A stretch of 64,000 nt of DNA from NCBI RefSeq assembly GCF_016808095.1, contig NC_068976.1, positions 20,740,371 through 20,804,370 on the forward strand. Direction: 5' to 3'. A program made the position numbers and the translations under genes. This document shows, piece after piece, positions 13,801 to 25,559 of the stretch. The DNA is from Vigna angularis (taxonomy: Eukaryota > Streptophyta > Magnoliopsida > Fabales > Fabaceae). Under the pieces are notes generated by a model. That model made no database searches and had not been told where the DNA came from. It saw only the letters and a program-made list of their open reading frames with translations. Each line of letters begins with the position of its first letter. The first letter of the stretch is position 1.

Positions 13801-14168
13801 GAGCTGCACTGACTGATATTATCAGGATCCCCAGATTTGCTGTTAACCAAATGAACTGATATATTATCTGAATTCTTATCACTTGTCATGTTATGAACAG
13901 GCATAAGCACATTTTCTGGTTGGACATGAGAACTCTGCACCCCAACCTTGTCAACGTCGATATCTTTTGAGACATTTGGTATTTGGGATACAGAATACTT
14001 GTCCAAAGATCTCTTAGACTTTCTCCGAAACATCACCCATATTGACAATATACAAAGAATAAGCACTATAAATGCACCAACACCTACTCCAATCAAAACC
14101 CATCGTCTCAACCCCAAAAATGGAGTCTTCTTTGTCAATTCCCCTTTCAAAGAACTGTTGGATGACAT
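10836..14168 (-). CDS. Receptor-like protein kinase, single-pass, short extracellular part (At3g59110/At2g42960 type)
   Basis: Membrane-anchored Ser/Thr kinase. Coding exons (minus): 14168-13504, 13414-13310, 13187-13065, 12429-12259, 12175-12046, 11936-11727, 10949-10836; all junctions are GT-AG and keep frame, giving 505 residues. A transmembrane segment lies at about 23-47, then RRKSKR, then a Ser/Asn-rich juxtamembrane linker. The kinase domain shows GEGGYG (from 195), VAVKK (Lys216), HRD (312-314), DFG (332-334) and APE (358-360), so it is an RD kinase with all catalytic residues. The short last exon encodes a basic-to-acidic tail and is separated by a 777-bp intron that is easy to miss. 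The start is the first in-frame ATG; an upstream in-frame TTG is not needed. The linker motif [17 protein letters not shown] matches my memory of At3g59110. The ligand is unknown. Confidence 0.93.
11215..11515. repeat. Candidate repeat insertion in intron 6 of the receptor kinase
   Basis: The segment begins TTAGTCCTTGCGAAATTGAC and ends, read in reverse, with GACAAATTTTGGTTTTGGCC. Both ends share a GACAAA(C/T)TTTG core followed by a GTCC/GGCCC phrase in inverted orientation. Such 'all A/T plus AGTCCT' ends are common in plant MITE-like repeats. The ends and target duplication are not resolved. Confidence 0.35.
12561..12731. mobile_element. Candidate MITE in intron 3 of the receptor kinase
   Basis: The left end reads TGTTTGAACTGATTGAAGGA and the right end, reverse-complemented, reads TGTTTGGAACAGAGTGAGAT. 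Both are followed by AATGAAAT-type sequence, so they form imperfect inverted repeats of about 35 bp around a roughly 100-bp core. It lies in the 635-bp intron between the exon ending at 13065 and the exon starting at 12429. No clean target duplication was found. Confidence 0.45.
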
Positions 14169-15230
14169 AATTGGTTGCACCAAGTCAATCAATAGCGTCC
14201 CCACAAATTCTTCAGCTGGTAGAACCAAGACATTCCCACCCAAGTACAGGATTCAAGTTAAGTACTCCATTCCCCTTACTCGAGGCTTCGAAACACACAT
14301 CTGAACATTCCAATTTACAACCAACATTTCAGGTCTTAAACAGTGCCATAAACAAAAAGCCAGAGTTTCAACAAATCACTAATGCAATGTTTATCACGAT
14401 TTAAGATAATCTCGAACTACAAAGTTTCCTGTAAACCATCTCAGGCTTCATTAGCAATGGCACACAAAATAAACAGAATCATACATAATTCAGCAGTTCC
14501 AAAACCAATATTAGAAGGACATATTGAGTAATTTCATAGTTCATTCGGAAAGCAAAATAACCGGTTGTATGCTGATTATGAACACAATCTAATGAAAAGA
14601 AAAGCAAACCAGGAAAGAATCACTTATGATCCAAGCAAACAAAAGAGAAAGTGAAATGTATATTATCCAAAAAGTGGTTAACAAAGACAAAGCATTTACC
14701 TTTGTAGTGATCCAAGGTAGCTAAACTCCTGAATCTTCTACCCAAAGAAGCAACAGGTTTCACACCTCATTTTGAACCGACAAGAGACTCAATGTGCAAA
14801 AAATGCCTGAGGCTGAGCAACACACATACCCTACAGCAGAATCCAGATGCAGCAAAAGATGAAGTGGCACACTAATAGGTAAAAAGTGGGGCCATATTTC
14901 AAAAAAAAAAAAAAAGAGTCAGCGGTAAGATATTAAGAAGAGAAACCGGAAGGGAATGGCAGACAAAAATCTTATTTTGATAGGAAAAATACAGAGTTTG
15001 AGAGAGTGGGCAACTGTTACTACTAATTTTGGAGAGGAGAAAGAGTAAATGCAGTGAAATGGTTGGTGGGTGTTGTGTCTGAGGGCAGGACCAGAACAAG
15101 CTGGAAAGGAAGCTTGGTTTGCAATGAAGGAAAGCAGAGGGGGAGAGAGAACAGTAAAGGGAAAGCAAATGTGAAATGAATAGGTATGTGTATGACACTG
15201 TTTATGGATGGCTGGTAGAAAGAAGGTTAA
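14169..15230 (-). promoter_or_regulatory. 5' leader of the receptor kinase, probably with a leader intron and a 15-residue uORF
   Basis: On the minus strand a good donor (CTACAAAG|GTAAAT, intron from 14699) and an acceptor (GTTCAG, exon resuming at 14300) suggest a spliced 5' UTR. If so, the second leader exon starts exactly at an ATG that opens a 15-codon frame (14300-14253) ending before the main ATG. This could lower translation of the kinase. Inferred from sequence only. Confidence 0.4.
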
Positions 15231-16974
15231 AATCTCTTTTTCCTCTAATTCTTATCAAATTTTTATTCTATTTAGTTTTTTAATTTTTAAAAACATTTAA
15301 TTAGATTATTCCTTTTAAAATTAACGTTAGATTTCTGTTAAATTTAAACATTTTAAAAAAATAAATTAATTTTATAAAAAGTAAGGAAAAAAAAAGATTT
15401 TAGCTTAGAAAGAAAATAAGAAAATAAAAACTGTAATGAGTAAGGAAGAAAGGTAAAGTAAAGTGAAGAGGGAGAGGAGAGGGAGAGGAGAGAGAGAGGA
15501 GAGAGAAAAGGACCAACAACCTCAATCCAACATAACAGAGGGAGCTAAGCTAAGCACCAAATCTAGGCTTCCTCTGATGTCATGTCTGCTCACCAAACTG
15601 TCCTATTTGTGTGAAAAGGAAAAATCTTACGCAAATTTTGAAACTTGGCTTGGCACCATTCTACCATGCTTCCCCTTCTCATGCTAATTCAATTTGCTTT
15701 GGGTTTTGGTTTTTGGACATATCCCTAAAATATATAATAAATATTTTTCTTTTTTATAATTCTCTCATATCATAAAGCATTATGATGAAAAGGTGAATTC
15801 CTTACCAGCAATGGACCCATCTCAAATTTGGGTGAATATGAGAGAGGTGATTTTTTCAATGAGAGAAAATCACAAGCTCCACTAAAATATTAAGCATTTT
15901 CTTTCTTAGTAAGATTATGGGTTTTGAGGGCCGAAAAAAGCCACCAATGGAGAAAGAAATAGACACTTTGATTCCAAGCATATATTTTTTTTATTAAAGA
16001 TAATCCAGACAAAACCTTTGCACTTTTCCACACCTTTTCAATATAATAATTACCATTTTGTATTGTATGTTATTACTCCAGTTTTAAATTACTATCTATT
16101 CAAACTGTTGTTAAAGTATTATTTTGTATCTACATTTGCAAGATCTTACTTCATGAACTCCAAATTCACAGTGAACAGATTTTCTATACTTTTATTTGTA
16201 GCTAATAAATATAAAATATTGAAATGTATAAAATTGACAATGAGAATTGAAAATGAGTTATTCAGTTGCGCCTTTTCACTCTAGGAAGTTGGTTTCATAG
16301 CGGGCCGAATATGTAATAGGCCTTTCTTATTTGGGTTTGCAAAACTGACCACTTATTATGGAAGCCCATTTCTGTAAGTAAAGTTATCATTTGCTGCTTC
16401 AAAAAAATACACAAAAACGTTTAGCAAGAAAATTATTATATTGAAATGAAATATTAATAGCACAAAATAGAGAAGTGATACATGTATTAACATCACAGAA
16501 TTTATAACAATAATTTTCAACCAAATACAATAATGAAAATTTCGATATATACAAAAATAATTTTCACAATAGATTTTGTGAATTTTGAAATTTAATTAGA
16601 CAATTTTAAAATTTTACCTTTCACAATTTGAATATTACATATGTAGATGTTTTAATCGAAAATAATAACTTTTAATGTTTTATGTAAGAAAATATAATTG
16701 AAAAGGCGAAATAAGTGAGATGGACATGAATTACATGAAGATGAATAAAAACTAATTGGTATAGTATTGTTTTCTTGCCATATACATGGACTCTAATTAA
16801 CCTTTTTAAAATAATTCTAGAGCTAATTTTGTTTTCCTATTTATGTACGTAATAAGAAGGGACTAAATTACAGAGAAACACGAGGATTGTTACATATGTT
16901 AAAAAAAACTAAAAACACCTACATTGTTGCATGCATGCAGTATTATTATGATGCATCAGGCATACGTGGGTTTT
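15231..16974. other. Intergenic region between receptor kinase and CSLD
   Basis: No gene is supported. It contains the GA-rich tract listed separately, the presumed kinase promoter, and the 3' flank of the CSLD gene. Confidence 0.55.
15463..15512 (-). repeat. GA-rich (CT-rich on minus strand) tract upstream of the receptor kinase
   Basis: Imperfect GAGAGG/GAGAGA repeats. Read with the kinase gene, this is a polypyrimidine (CTCTCC) patch about 300 bp before the putative leader, of the kind often found in plant core promoters. Confidence 0.6.
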
Positions 16975-19900
16975 TCATGGAAATTGAAAGTCTCCTCCAA
17001 CACCTTGTCCATCGCCACCTTGGGGAGGATTAATGGCAACCCAAAGCAGAGAGAGTGTGATTGCAATGAGACCAGACCACACATAGACGATGGTGGGTGT
17101 CTTGCCTCTCCTCCCCATCAACCCTTTTGCAAAAGGGTAGAGATGAGCAAGCACCCAAAAACTGAAGAATGCTCCTCCGATGAACTTGCTCCATTGTGGG
17201 TTTGCACTGTAAATTGTTCTTGAAAACGACACTACAATGCCGATGATGTTCATCATAGCAATCACAATGGGTGGAACCATCAAGGAGCTCCATTTCACTA
17301 TGTACAAATCTGCGTATATGTCTTCATCATCATCTCCTGCTGACTTAGTTGTCAGAGTGAAGGAAATCTCAATCCCTGCAAGCACCTTGAGGAGTCCTTG
17401 CACCACAGCAGCCAAGTGAGCACTGGTTCCAGAAATAAGCCAAAACTGTTCATTTCTCCACCATTGCTCTAACTCCACACCGGACCATCTAACCTCAAGA
17501 ACAGCCAATGCCACCAAGCATACGGTGATGAGGAGCAGGTAGACTAAGAAGGCGATGCTGAGAGTTTGGACGATGAAGAATCCTGAGAATAGAGAGAGCG
17601 CCGGGAGGAAGCAATACACAACGAGAAATAGGGAGGTGAAGGGGTAGATTCCGACATTGAGGTATGCCAGACGTTGGAGAATCTTAAGGCGCTTACTGGC
17701 AAGGAAAGCGTTGTTCTTTGAGAAGAAGATTTCCACAGAGCCTGTGGCCCATCTCAGCACCTGGTGCAGTCGATCAGTCAGGTTAATCGGTGCTGATCCA
17801 CGGAATGCATCTCGCTTTGTTATGCAGTATACTGAACGCCATCCGCGGTTGTGCATGCGGTACCCTGTCACCACATCTTCTGTCACAGACCCATAAATCC
17901 AACCCACTCTGTCTCCCCATTCTGTCTTGTCCTCGTACCTGTACATACAATTTCAGTAATTAAATGTCATGGTTTCATCGGAAGTGCAAACAAAGTTTGT
18001 CTGTTACGAACCAACAAGAAATGACAGATACAGCTTCGGCCACAGTAGTTGCATCCAGTGGCTGGCGAGGGGCCCTAAGGACACCGGGTGGGCGTCCATA
18101 CTTGATCGCGGGGTGATCCGCTAAAGGACGACCTTGGAACTCTGCAACAGGTATGCTCTCAGACAACATGGTTGAATTACCAAACCTCTTAGGCAATAAG
18201 TTCACATCCAGATTTGAATCAAACTCGCTAGCATCCAAGGCCGGTGTTTCAGAGTCTTCACCATTCTTAACATCCTTCTTTTCGTCCATCTTGTCCACCA
18301 TTGGAGGGTCGAATGCGTATAGAGCAAACCTCCTGAACATGCATCCGGTTCCCACGTACATCGGACCTTGAAGACCATCGAGGGCTCGCATGTTTCCGTC
18401 AAAAAACACGGTGTTGTGATTGGCATAACGATCTGAGGGGTCGATGCCTTCGAATCTCTGAGGAAACTGGATGTAGCATATGTCCTCGCCACCTCTATCC
18501 ATCATGAAGCACATACCTTCTCTCACTGCCTTGCAGTTGTAGATGTAATGGTCACAGTCGAGGTTGAGAATGAACGGTCCGTTCGACAAAATTGCAGAAG
18601 CTCGAACCAATGCATTCATGGCACCGGCTTTCTTATTGTGATCGTAACCAGGACGTTTCTCTCGAGAAACATACACAAACATTGGCAGCCTTGTATCTAC
18701 TTCGGAGAAGTCTACAATCTTGTCATCTGCACTTCCCAACAGTGGATCGGGACTCGGTGGCTTTAACATCACCTGTATTCAGCATTGCATGTACGTGGAA
18801 ATTAAGCTAAACAATATGCAAATGGCAGTGTATCAAAATGAAATGTGTGGTACCTGAAGTATTCCTGCATGATCACCTTTAGAGTGTTCACTAGAAGGAT
18901 TTGCCCAAGTACCAGGCCAGTGGGTGCCATCAGCCATCCATGTGGCTTTTAACACTTTGACAGTGTCGGTAGGGTCAGCCCCACTCTCCTTCATATGTTT
19001 CATCATCTTCATCTCCTCTCTCGCATTAAAGGCATCAGATCTTCTCCTGATGGAATCTGGAAGGCCATTTATCCGTACCTTGAATTCATCATACTCCCTC
19101 TTTACTCTCCTTCTGTCTTTCACAAAATCTGTTCTGCTTTTGTTCTTGGTGGGGTCAACTTTCAAGCTGAAGTAACTATCTGGATTTCTCGGCTCAATTT
19201 TGTGTTTTCGACAAAAGGGAACCCATAAATCGGCAAAACTAGCAGCCTCAGCCATGGCTTCAAAAGTCAACAGAGCACCTCCATCATCGGAAATGTAACA
19301 TGCAAGCTTCTCGACAGGATAATCAACCGCTAATATAGAAAGAATGGTATTAGCAGTTGTAAGAGGTGGCTCCTTCTCAGGATCTGCAGTGGACACAAAG
19401 AGGTCCAGACCAGGTAGATCAGATCTCCCTGTTGGGTTTGATGGGGATGGACTATCAAACTTTTCAAAAAGCACAGCAAGATCAGTGGAACGATTCACAG
19501 GACATAGCTTGGGAACTTGATCTAGAATCCATGAAAAGCCAAACCATATCTCACAAGTAATTGACATGAGCCACAACCATATTGCATCATTATTTGGATG
19601 TGTCACTCTCCAGTGTAAAAAGAACCCCAACACTACTAATCGAACAGCAATAAGACACCTGTAGATAGATGCACATTCAATAATAATTATAGAGATCAGA
19701 GGGACATGGATTTTGGTTCATCACTATAAATCAATATAATTAACCTGTAAGGACTCATAATGCTTGACGGAATTGGTGTTATACGGCTCAAAGGTTTCCA
19801 CGGCTTCTCGTGATCAAGCATTCCTGCCTTTACCGCTTCATCACCATCTTCATCGAACTCATCTTGAGGCCAATAAGCATTACCAACTCCGTAGGTACCA

Positions 19901-20727
19901 TGAGTCTCGAACAACCACTTATTATGATCAAATTCTCCATTCTGATTTCTTTTCATAACCGACATGTTTGAATTTTTTGAACCGTTCGGTGCTGGTAATG
20001 ATGCCAATGTCCCATTGGTAGGATAATCATGGAGGTCTTCCTCGTACTCCCCCACTTTATACGGCTCCTTGCAACCGGGACACAAACCAGATTCTTTTTG
20101 TGCATCTATGAAGCAGTCTCTACAAATCTTGAACCTATAAATACGAGTCATCATCATTAGTTTGTCTTAATTGCTCAATTATGTAATACGTCAAAAAGTA
20201 ACACGTGCATGCATGCATGCATAATAATGAATCATGAATTTCCTAACGCACGTACATATACATACATACCTACACTCACATGGAGTGATATCGCTTCCTC
20301 TTTCATCCCTCATGACCCTGCCATCACAAATTGAACATGCAGAGCCTTTGGAGCCTGCCATTTGAGGATGAGTTACTTCAGAATCGATTACCTTATCCAT
20401 AAGATGTGCTCTGGTTACACTGTTGAATCCCCCGGTGAATAAAGAATTGGAAACATACTGTTCTTCGGCTTTCATTGCAATAGATGTGTCCATGGGTTGA
20501 TTGTCAGGGGTGGGAGGTATATGAACGGTGTAGTTCATATAATCCCCTGATAAGTCCGAGGACATGTCAATGTCATCTTTTGACAGACTCACGTATCTCC
20601 CACTTGAAGTTCTTCTTGCAAATTTAACAGATGGTCCACCGGAAGTACTTCCTACTTGAGGACCACCGGATAATCCTCCACTGTTTCGTAATGATTTCTT
20701 CGAAGGTTGCCTATTTAGTGAAGACAT
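16975..20727 (-). CDS. CSLD: Cellulose synthase-like protein D (CSLD1/CSLD4 clade)
   Basis: Processive family-2 beta-glycosyltransferase of the CSLD family, which acts in wall synthesis at tip-growing surfaces. Exons (minus): 20727-20270, 20134-19745, 19658-18854, 18772-18012, 17938-16975; all GT-AG, 1,125 residues. The N-terminus carries [14 protein letters not shown] and a RING-like zinc-binding set (C131, C134, C150, C152, C157, C160, C171, C174). Catalytic signatures are complete: DDGG (Asp407/408), DCD (623-625), TED (824-826) and QVLRW (864-868). Two transmembrane helices precede the catalytic loop and a cluster of helices follows it. The C-terminus ends in FQFP. The size agrees with CSLD proteins (about 1,040-1,180). 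Close match to remembered Arabidopsis CSLD4 across the whole length suggests the pollen-tube CSLD1/4 clade; the expression pattern is inferred from the family, not seen here. Confidence 0.95.
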
Positions 20728-23273
20728 TGTTCTAAATTCCTATACCTTAAAATTACACCTATCTATAATGTAACAAATTTCATCAAATTAACAAAATCTA
20801 GCCCATTATCCATTTTTCATGGACAAATAACTCCATAATCATTCACCAAGAGAAACAACTATTAGATGCTAAACATGTTAATTACAGCTACAATTAAGGA
20901 TAAGAATAAATTGAGATTTGTCAAAGTATAGAATGTCAGAAAAAAGGAAGAAGATTTATGGTGTTCAGACCAAGTCCATCAAACTATCCTATATTCGGCC
21001 TTCTCATTTCCGAAATTATAGAAATCTGTTGCTCTCTGTCTCTCTTCAATATATACAATGTTTGGTTTTACAATGTTTCTAATTATGTTCGATCTTCAAA
21101 ACTTCCTATTTTAAGTCCTTCTTTTCGTTGAAATTTTATTTTAATTTTTTTTTGTTTATTTTTATACGATCCAAGTATTTATATAACATCAAAATCATTC
21201 AATCCTATGGAAAAATAATTACTTTTTTATGTTATGATTTCATTTATTGTAAGAACCTAACGTACCCAATTAGAGTTATCCTACTTAAATAAATTATTAT
21301 AATTTATTTAATTTAATATAAAAGTATGACTTATTCTGTTCAAATCATGCTATAAAATTCAAAGAAAAAAATGGAAAATCTTATGAGAAACATATATGTA
21401 CAGCCAAATTCTACAGGAATACAAACAACCTTTTATGGAACAGTCTTCCCAAAAGGTTTGTATGACATTATATTTTCCTTTTTTTTTTAAACCTATAAAT
21501 TTACACTAGCCGTTATGCCATTGTAAATTGACATATACATGATTGGAGAAACCAAACAAACAAAAAAAGAATGTAGTTTGATAAACCAAACAAACAACCA
21601 TTGGTTAGATTTCCAAAAAGAAAAAGGAAAACAGCTATTGCTAAATTTAATAAAATAACAAGTGGACATGAAGGGGCCACACCAAAAGTGATATAAGGAA
21701 CCAATGAAATAATGTCAATTTTTTCAAGAGACTTTGAATGAGAAAAATGCTGAAAATACAAGTAAAAATGACTTGATAGATGAAGCATTGGACAAGGTAG
21801 AAATGTTATCCAACACATAACATGTATATCAGATACTGGTGTTTTTATGAAAACAACATTAATGTCATCTACTGCCACTTCTGATAACAACTAGTCAAAT
21901 CTTCTTGTACTTTACAAGGAGAACAAAAGAGAATTATTCCATTCAATTATAATTTCAATGCAAAAGAAAATATACGTGAGATGGAAAGTGAATATATAAT
22001 ATGCAAGATACTGGATTTAATTTTAATGGATTATTCTTTTAATCTCTTTTATATTCAGTTAATTGTGTATTATTAATTTTAAACATACTTAAATAACTGT
22101 TTTTTTTAATTATTCATTCAATGACACGATGATATATAAGGAACGGATTGTAAATATGTTTGCACCCAAGTCAATTGAAATGAAACTCAGAAGATATTTC
22201 ATGTAGATATTTTAAGATTTTCATGAAGAAAAAGACATTTCGGAAGTTTATTCTTTTCAACTATAGATATTTTATGAAAACATCACTATCTCGATATAAT
22301 ATATTTATTTACTAATTAACAGACAACGAGAATTTAGAAGAGTTAATAAAAATACTTTATGATTTTAATGGATTGTTTTAACTTGTTTCAATATATCTTT
22401 AATATGATTTATGAAAATAAGTTTTTTTTTATTTATTGCTATAAATTTCACAGTTATATTTATGACATAAACTATTACAGGAAATTTTGGTATGAGTTTC
22501 AAGTTAATGTCAAATTATAATCACATTAGGAGGTAATTCCAATTTAAGAATGATTTAATCCATGGTTTTAATTATTTTTTTGTTGATTTTTTTTATCAAA
22601 GAGAGACAATTAAAATAAACTAAGGTCATGTCTTGTCATGTATTTCATAATGCAGTGCACGACACCAACCGTGAAACATGTGCTCCACGCAACCTAAATA
22701 AATCCATCAATAAACTGTGAAATCGCTTATTCATCAACATGATATAAATAATATCTATGCAAATAAAAGTAAAAATTCTAGTAACAAAATTCTCATCAAT
22801 TTATTTTTTCAGTTTTACTTAAATTAAATAATACATTCATAAAATAGTGTATGCTTTCTGTTCCAGTTTTACCTTGAAATACTGTTTGAAAAGGTATTAA
22901 TTTGCAACTATTAAATTAAAATAAACTATTTTAATCATATTTTACTATTATAAGTAGAACGTGTTTTTTAATTTTAATCATGATTGAATATTTTTGTTAT
23001 TATTACGTACTTATAAAATTTATATTTCTTATCTTATCTAAATGTTATCCCGTATTTGAGACGAAGATATATCAATTTTCTGGCATATCTATATTTCAAG
23101 ATCACAACGGAAACTAAAAACGGGAAGAAAACCATGATTGAGACCAAAGCTTCAAAGAAGAAGAATTAAGAAATGTGAGAAAAGCAGAGTTTAATTTACT
23201 TACTTTTATAGATGGGACAGCAAAAACATCCTTGTCGTTGAAGCATCCCAAGCATCCCACCCTGTCCCAATAT
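20728..23273. other. Intergenic region upstream of CSLD
   Basis: This should hold the CSLD promoter next to 20727. AT-rich, no recognisable gene. A 125-codon minus-strand frame at 21513-21890 is open but unrecognised and has no supporting context. Confidence 0.5.
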
Positions 23274-23283
23274 TCTATAAAAT
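23274..23283 (+). promoter_or_regulatory. TATA box of the microprotein gene
   Basis: TCTATAAAAT lies 55 bp before the ATG at 23338, leaving a leader of about 25-30 bases, normal spacing for a plant core promoter. Confidence 0.6.
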
Positions 23284-23337
23284 GTAAACCACTGCATATT
23301 CTCTGTATCCAACTAAAACAGAGAGAGTCAAAGTTTG

Positions 23338-23523
23338 ATGGAAGAGAAGAGGAAGAACAAGTTATGGCTGAAGAAGGTGTCATGGCGGTTTCGGTGGAAA
23401 CCTCAGAAGCTTCAAACGACCATTGTAGACACTGTCGTTTTCAAGATACTCTCTGTGGCTGAAGCTGTCGTGCTTGTCTCCACCCTCTGTTTCTTCTACC
23501 TCTGCTGTGGCTGCAACTTCTAA
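23338..23523 (+). CDS. 61-residue tail-anchored-like membrane microprotein, uncharacterised
   Basis: Intronless frame of 61 residues with a good TATA box just upstream. The first 27 residues are strongly basic and rich in Trp (KKVSWRFRWKPQK). A hydrophobic segment follows (about residues 29-55, TVVFKILSVAEAVVLVSTL), and the protein ends LCFFYLCCGCNF with three cysteines, possible lipidation sites. The layout suggests a small membrane protein with a cytosolic basic head. It is not a DVL/ROTUNDIFOLIA peptide (no matching C-terminal motif). I believe similar short proteins with an EAVVLVSTLCFFYLCCGC tail exist in other dicots, but this is from memory and the function is unknown. Confidence 0.6.
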   Translation: MEEKRKNKLWLKKVSWRFRWKPQKLQTTIVDTVVFKILSVAEAVVLVSTLCFFYLCCGCNF

Positions 23524-24827
23524 TTCATGGTTCAGTCCAAAAGCTTCATTCTGTTTTACTTCTTTTGCTTCTTCTAATGAATATTTATAGGAACGATTAA
23601 CAAAATATTATTATTATTATTATAATTTTTATTATTTCATTCATTGTTTATTGTTACTGTTTTACTTTAATTGTATTAACAGGTTTATGATCAATAACAG
23701 AATATGAACAGAAACTAAACTTTTCAGGAAATCCTTTTTGCTTTGTTATCTCACAGATTCAATCTTTTCTTTTTAACCAACTTAAAGTTTCTTCTTCTCA
23801 GAGTAGTAATTTCTTCTTCTCAAGAGGGCACTTTCTTCTTCAGACTTTTCTCTTGCTCTGTTTTATAATTTGAAGGGCTAAGTTTAACTCCAAATTTTTT
23901 TAATTTTTTACTAAAAATATTTTGTTTTATTTTATTAATAAAATTTTATATCCACGCATACATATTACTATTTTTTATTTCTGGATTTTAAGTTTTTAGT
24001 TTGAGATGAATAACATGAAGAACCTAACCTGTGTGTTCTGATGAACAAATCCCTCTACCATTATATTTTTCTAAGATAATAAATAGTAATTATGTCACTA
24101 TCGTGTTTGATATATTGATATTATTATCTATTTATATTTATATGGTAATACTTAAAGATATTTCCATAATTACATTTGTAAGAAAATGTACAAATTCAGA
24201 CGAGTTAGACCTAAAATACTTAGTTTATTATCCATAAATTATTTATTTAGAAAAATAAAAACACGAGACGGATCAATTATTCAAATATTGTAGTATTTCA
24301 GTAAATAAAGTTCAATTATAATTTATAAAAAGAAATATATCCAGTGATAGTATTCATTAGAGATTTTTGGAGTTAGATAAACAAGACTTTTAAGCATAAA
24401 TATTATTTACACTTGTTTGTGTTGCATAGAATTATAAAAAAGCATTTTTAAAGTAGACAGAATAAAATAAAACTCTACAAGTAAAAAAAACACAGGAAAA
24501 TTATAAAGATAATCGTTAGTTCATACTTATTTTATTCAAAAATAAGATTTTACTTTTGTGCACACAATTTTTATTTTTTATTTATAATATAGTTATAATC
24601 AAGTGATTTTTTTAACAATAACCCTTTCATTTTAATTAAAACTCAATTACAATTAATATCTGAAAAATAAATAATAAACTAAAATATATTTTTTAGATTA
24701 TTTTTATAAGTTTAAATGTCAATAAATTTTATTTTTAATAGCTTAGTATATTTCACTTATAAAAGTTAAAGTAATTAATACAACGTAGATTGTTTGATGG
24801 ATTTATAATGCAACATATGATGCAAAT

Positions 24828-24830
<3 letters not shown>

Positions 24831-24863
<33 letters not shown>
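24831..24863. repeat. (AT)n microsatellite
   Basis: About 16 AT units. Confidence 0.95.
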
Positions 24864-24868
<5 letters not shown>

Positions 24869-24976
24869 AAAGCATCTATAATAATTTATAAAATAAATTT
24901 ATTACATTATTACATCAACATATTTTTATGTTATATTCTTACTTTAAATATAATACAAGTATAAAAAATACATATA

Positions 24977-24979
<3 letters not shown>

Positions 24980-25036
<57 letters not shown>
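24980..25036. repeat. (TA)n microsatellite
   Basis: About 28 uninterrupted TA units. Confidence 0.95.
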
Positions 25037-25039
<3 letters not shown>

Positions 25040-25559
25040 AAATACTATGTAAATATAATAAATTCTAAAATAAAAAATATAAAGTAAATAATTTTAGTTT
25101 TGTTTTTCAAATTTAAGTTTAGGTTTTATATTAGTGTAATGATTTAAATGTTATTTAAAAGGTATATTATTTTTACTTAATCATAAAAGAGACATAATGG
25201 TTTATATGTGATATATTTATCTTCATTATATTTTCAACAGATGCAAAAATCTATATTTAGCCTTTTTTATTAGGTTTATTAACACTTCATCCTGTAATGA
25301 ATATTGTTTATGTCCTAACTTTATTTTGTTATTTATATTTCTTTTATATTTGTCAATTGAATATAAAATTTATATTCTTCTCCTTACTTTATAATATTCA
25401 TATTATAATTTTTGTTATATTTGAATATATCAATTTATTGTGTGATTATTTTTCCTGTATATTATTTGTTATTTATTGAAAATATATATGTAAATTATTA
25501 TTTTACCTTGTGGTTTTAAATGTTATTTTACTTTCTTTTTTCTTAAAAAGATAATTAAA

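Larger units (their letters stand above)
23524..25559. other. AT-rich intergenic region with microsatellites
   Basis: No coding region is supported. It contains two (TA)n tracts, listed separately, and long A/T runs. Confidence 0.6.

Noticed and set aside
21513..21890. 125-codon minus-strand frame upstream of CSLD
   Set aside because: No recognised domain, no splice partners, and an F/L/I-rich composition expected of A/T-rich DNA. Not listed as a gene.
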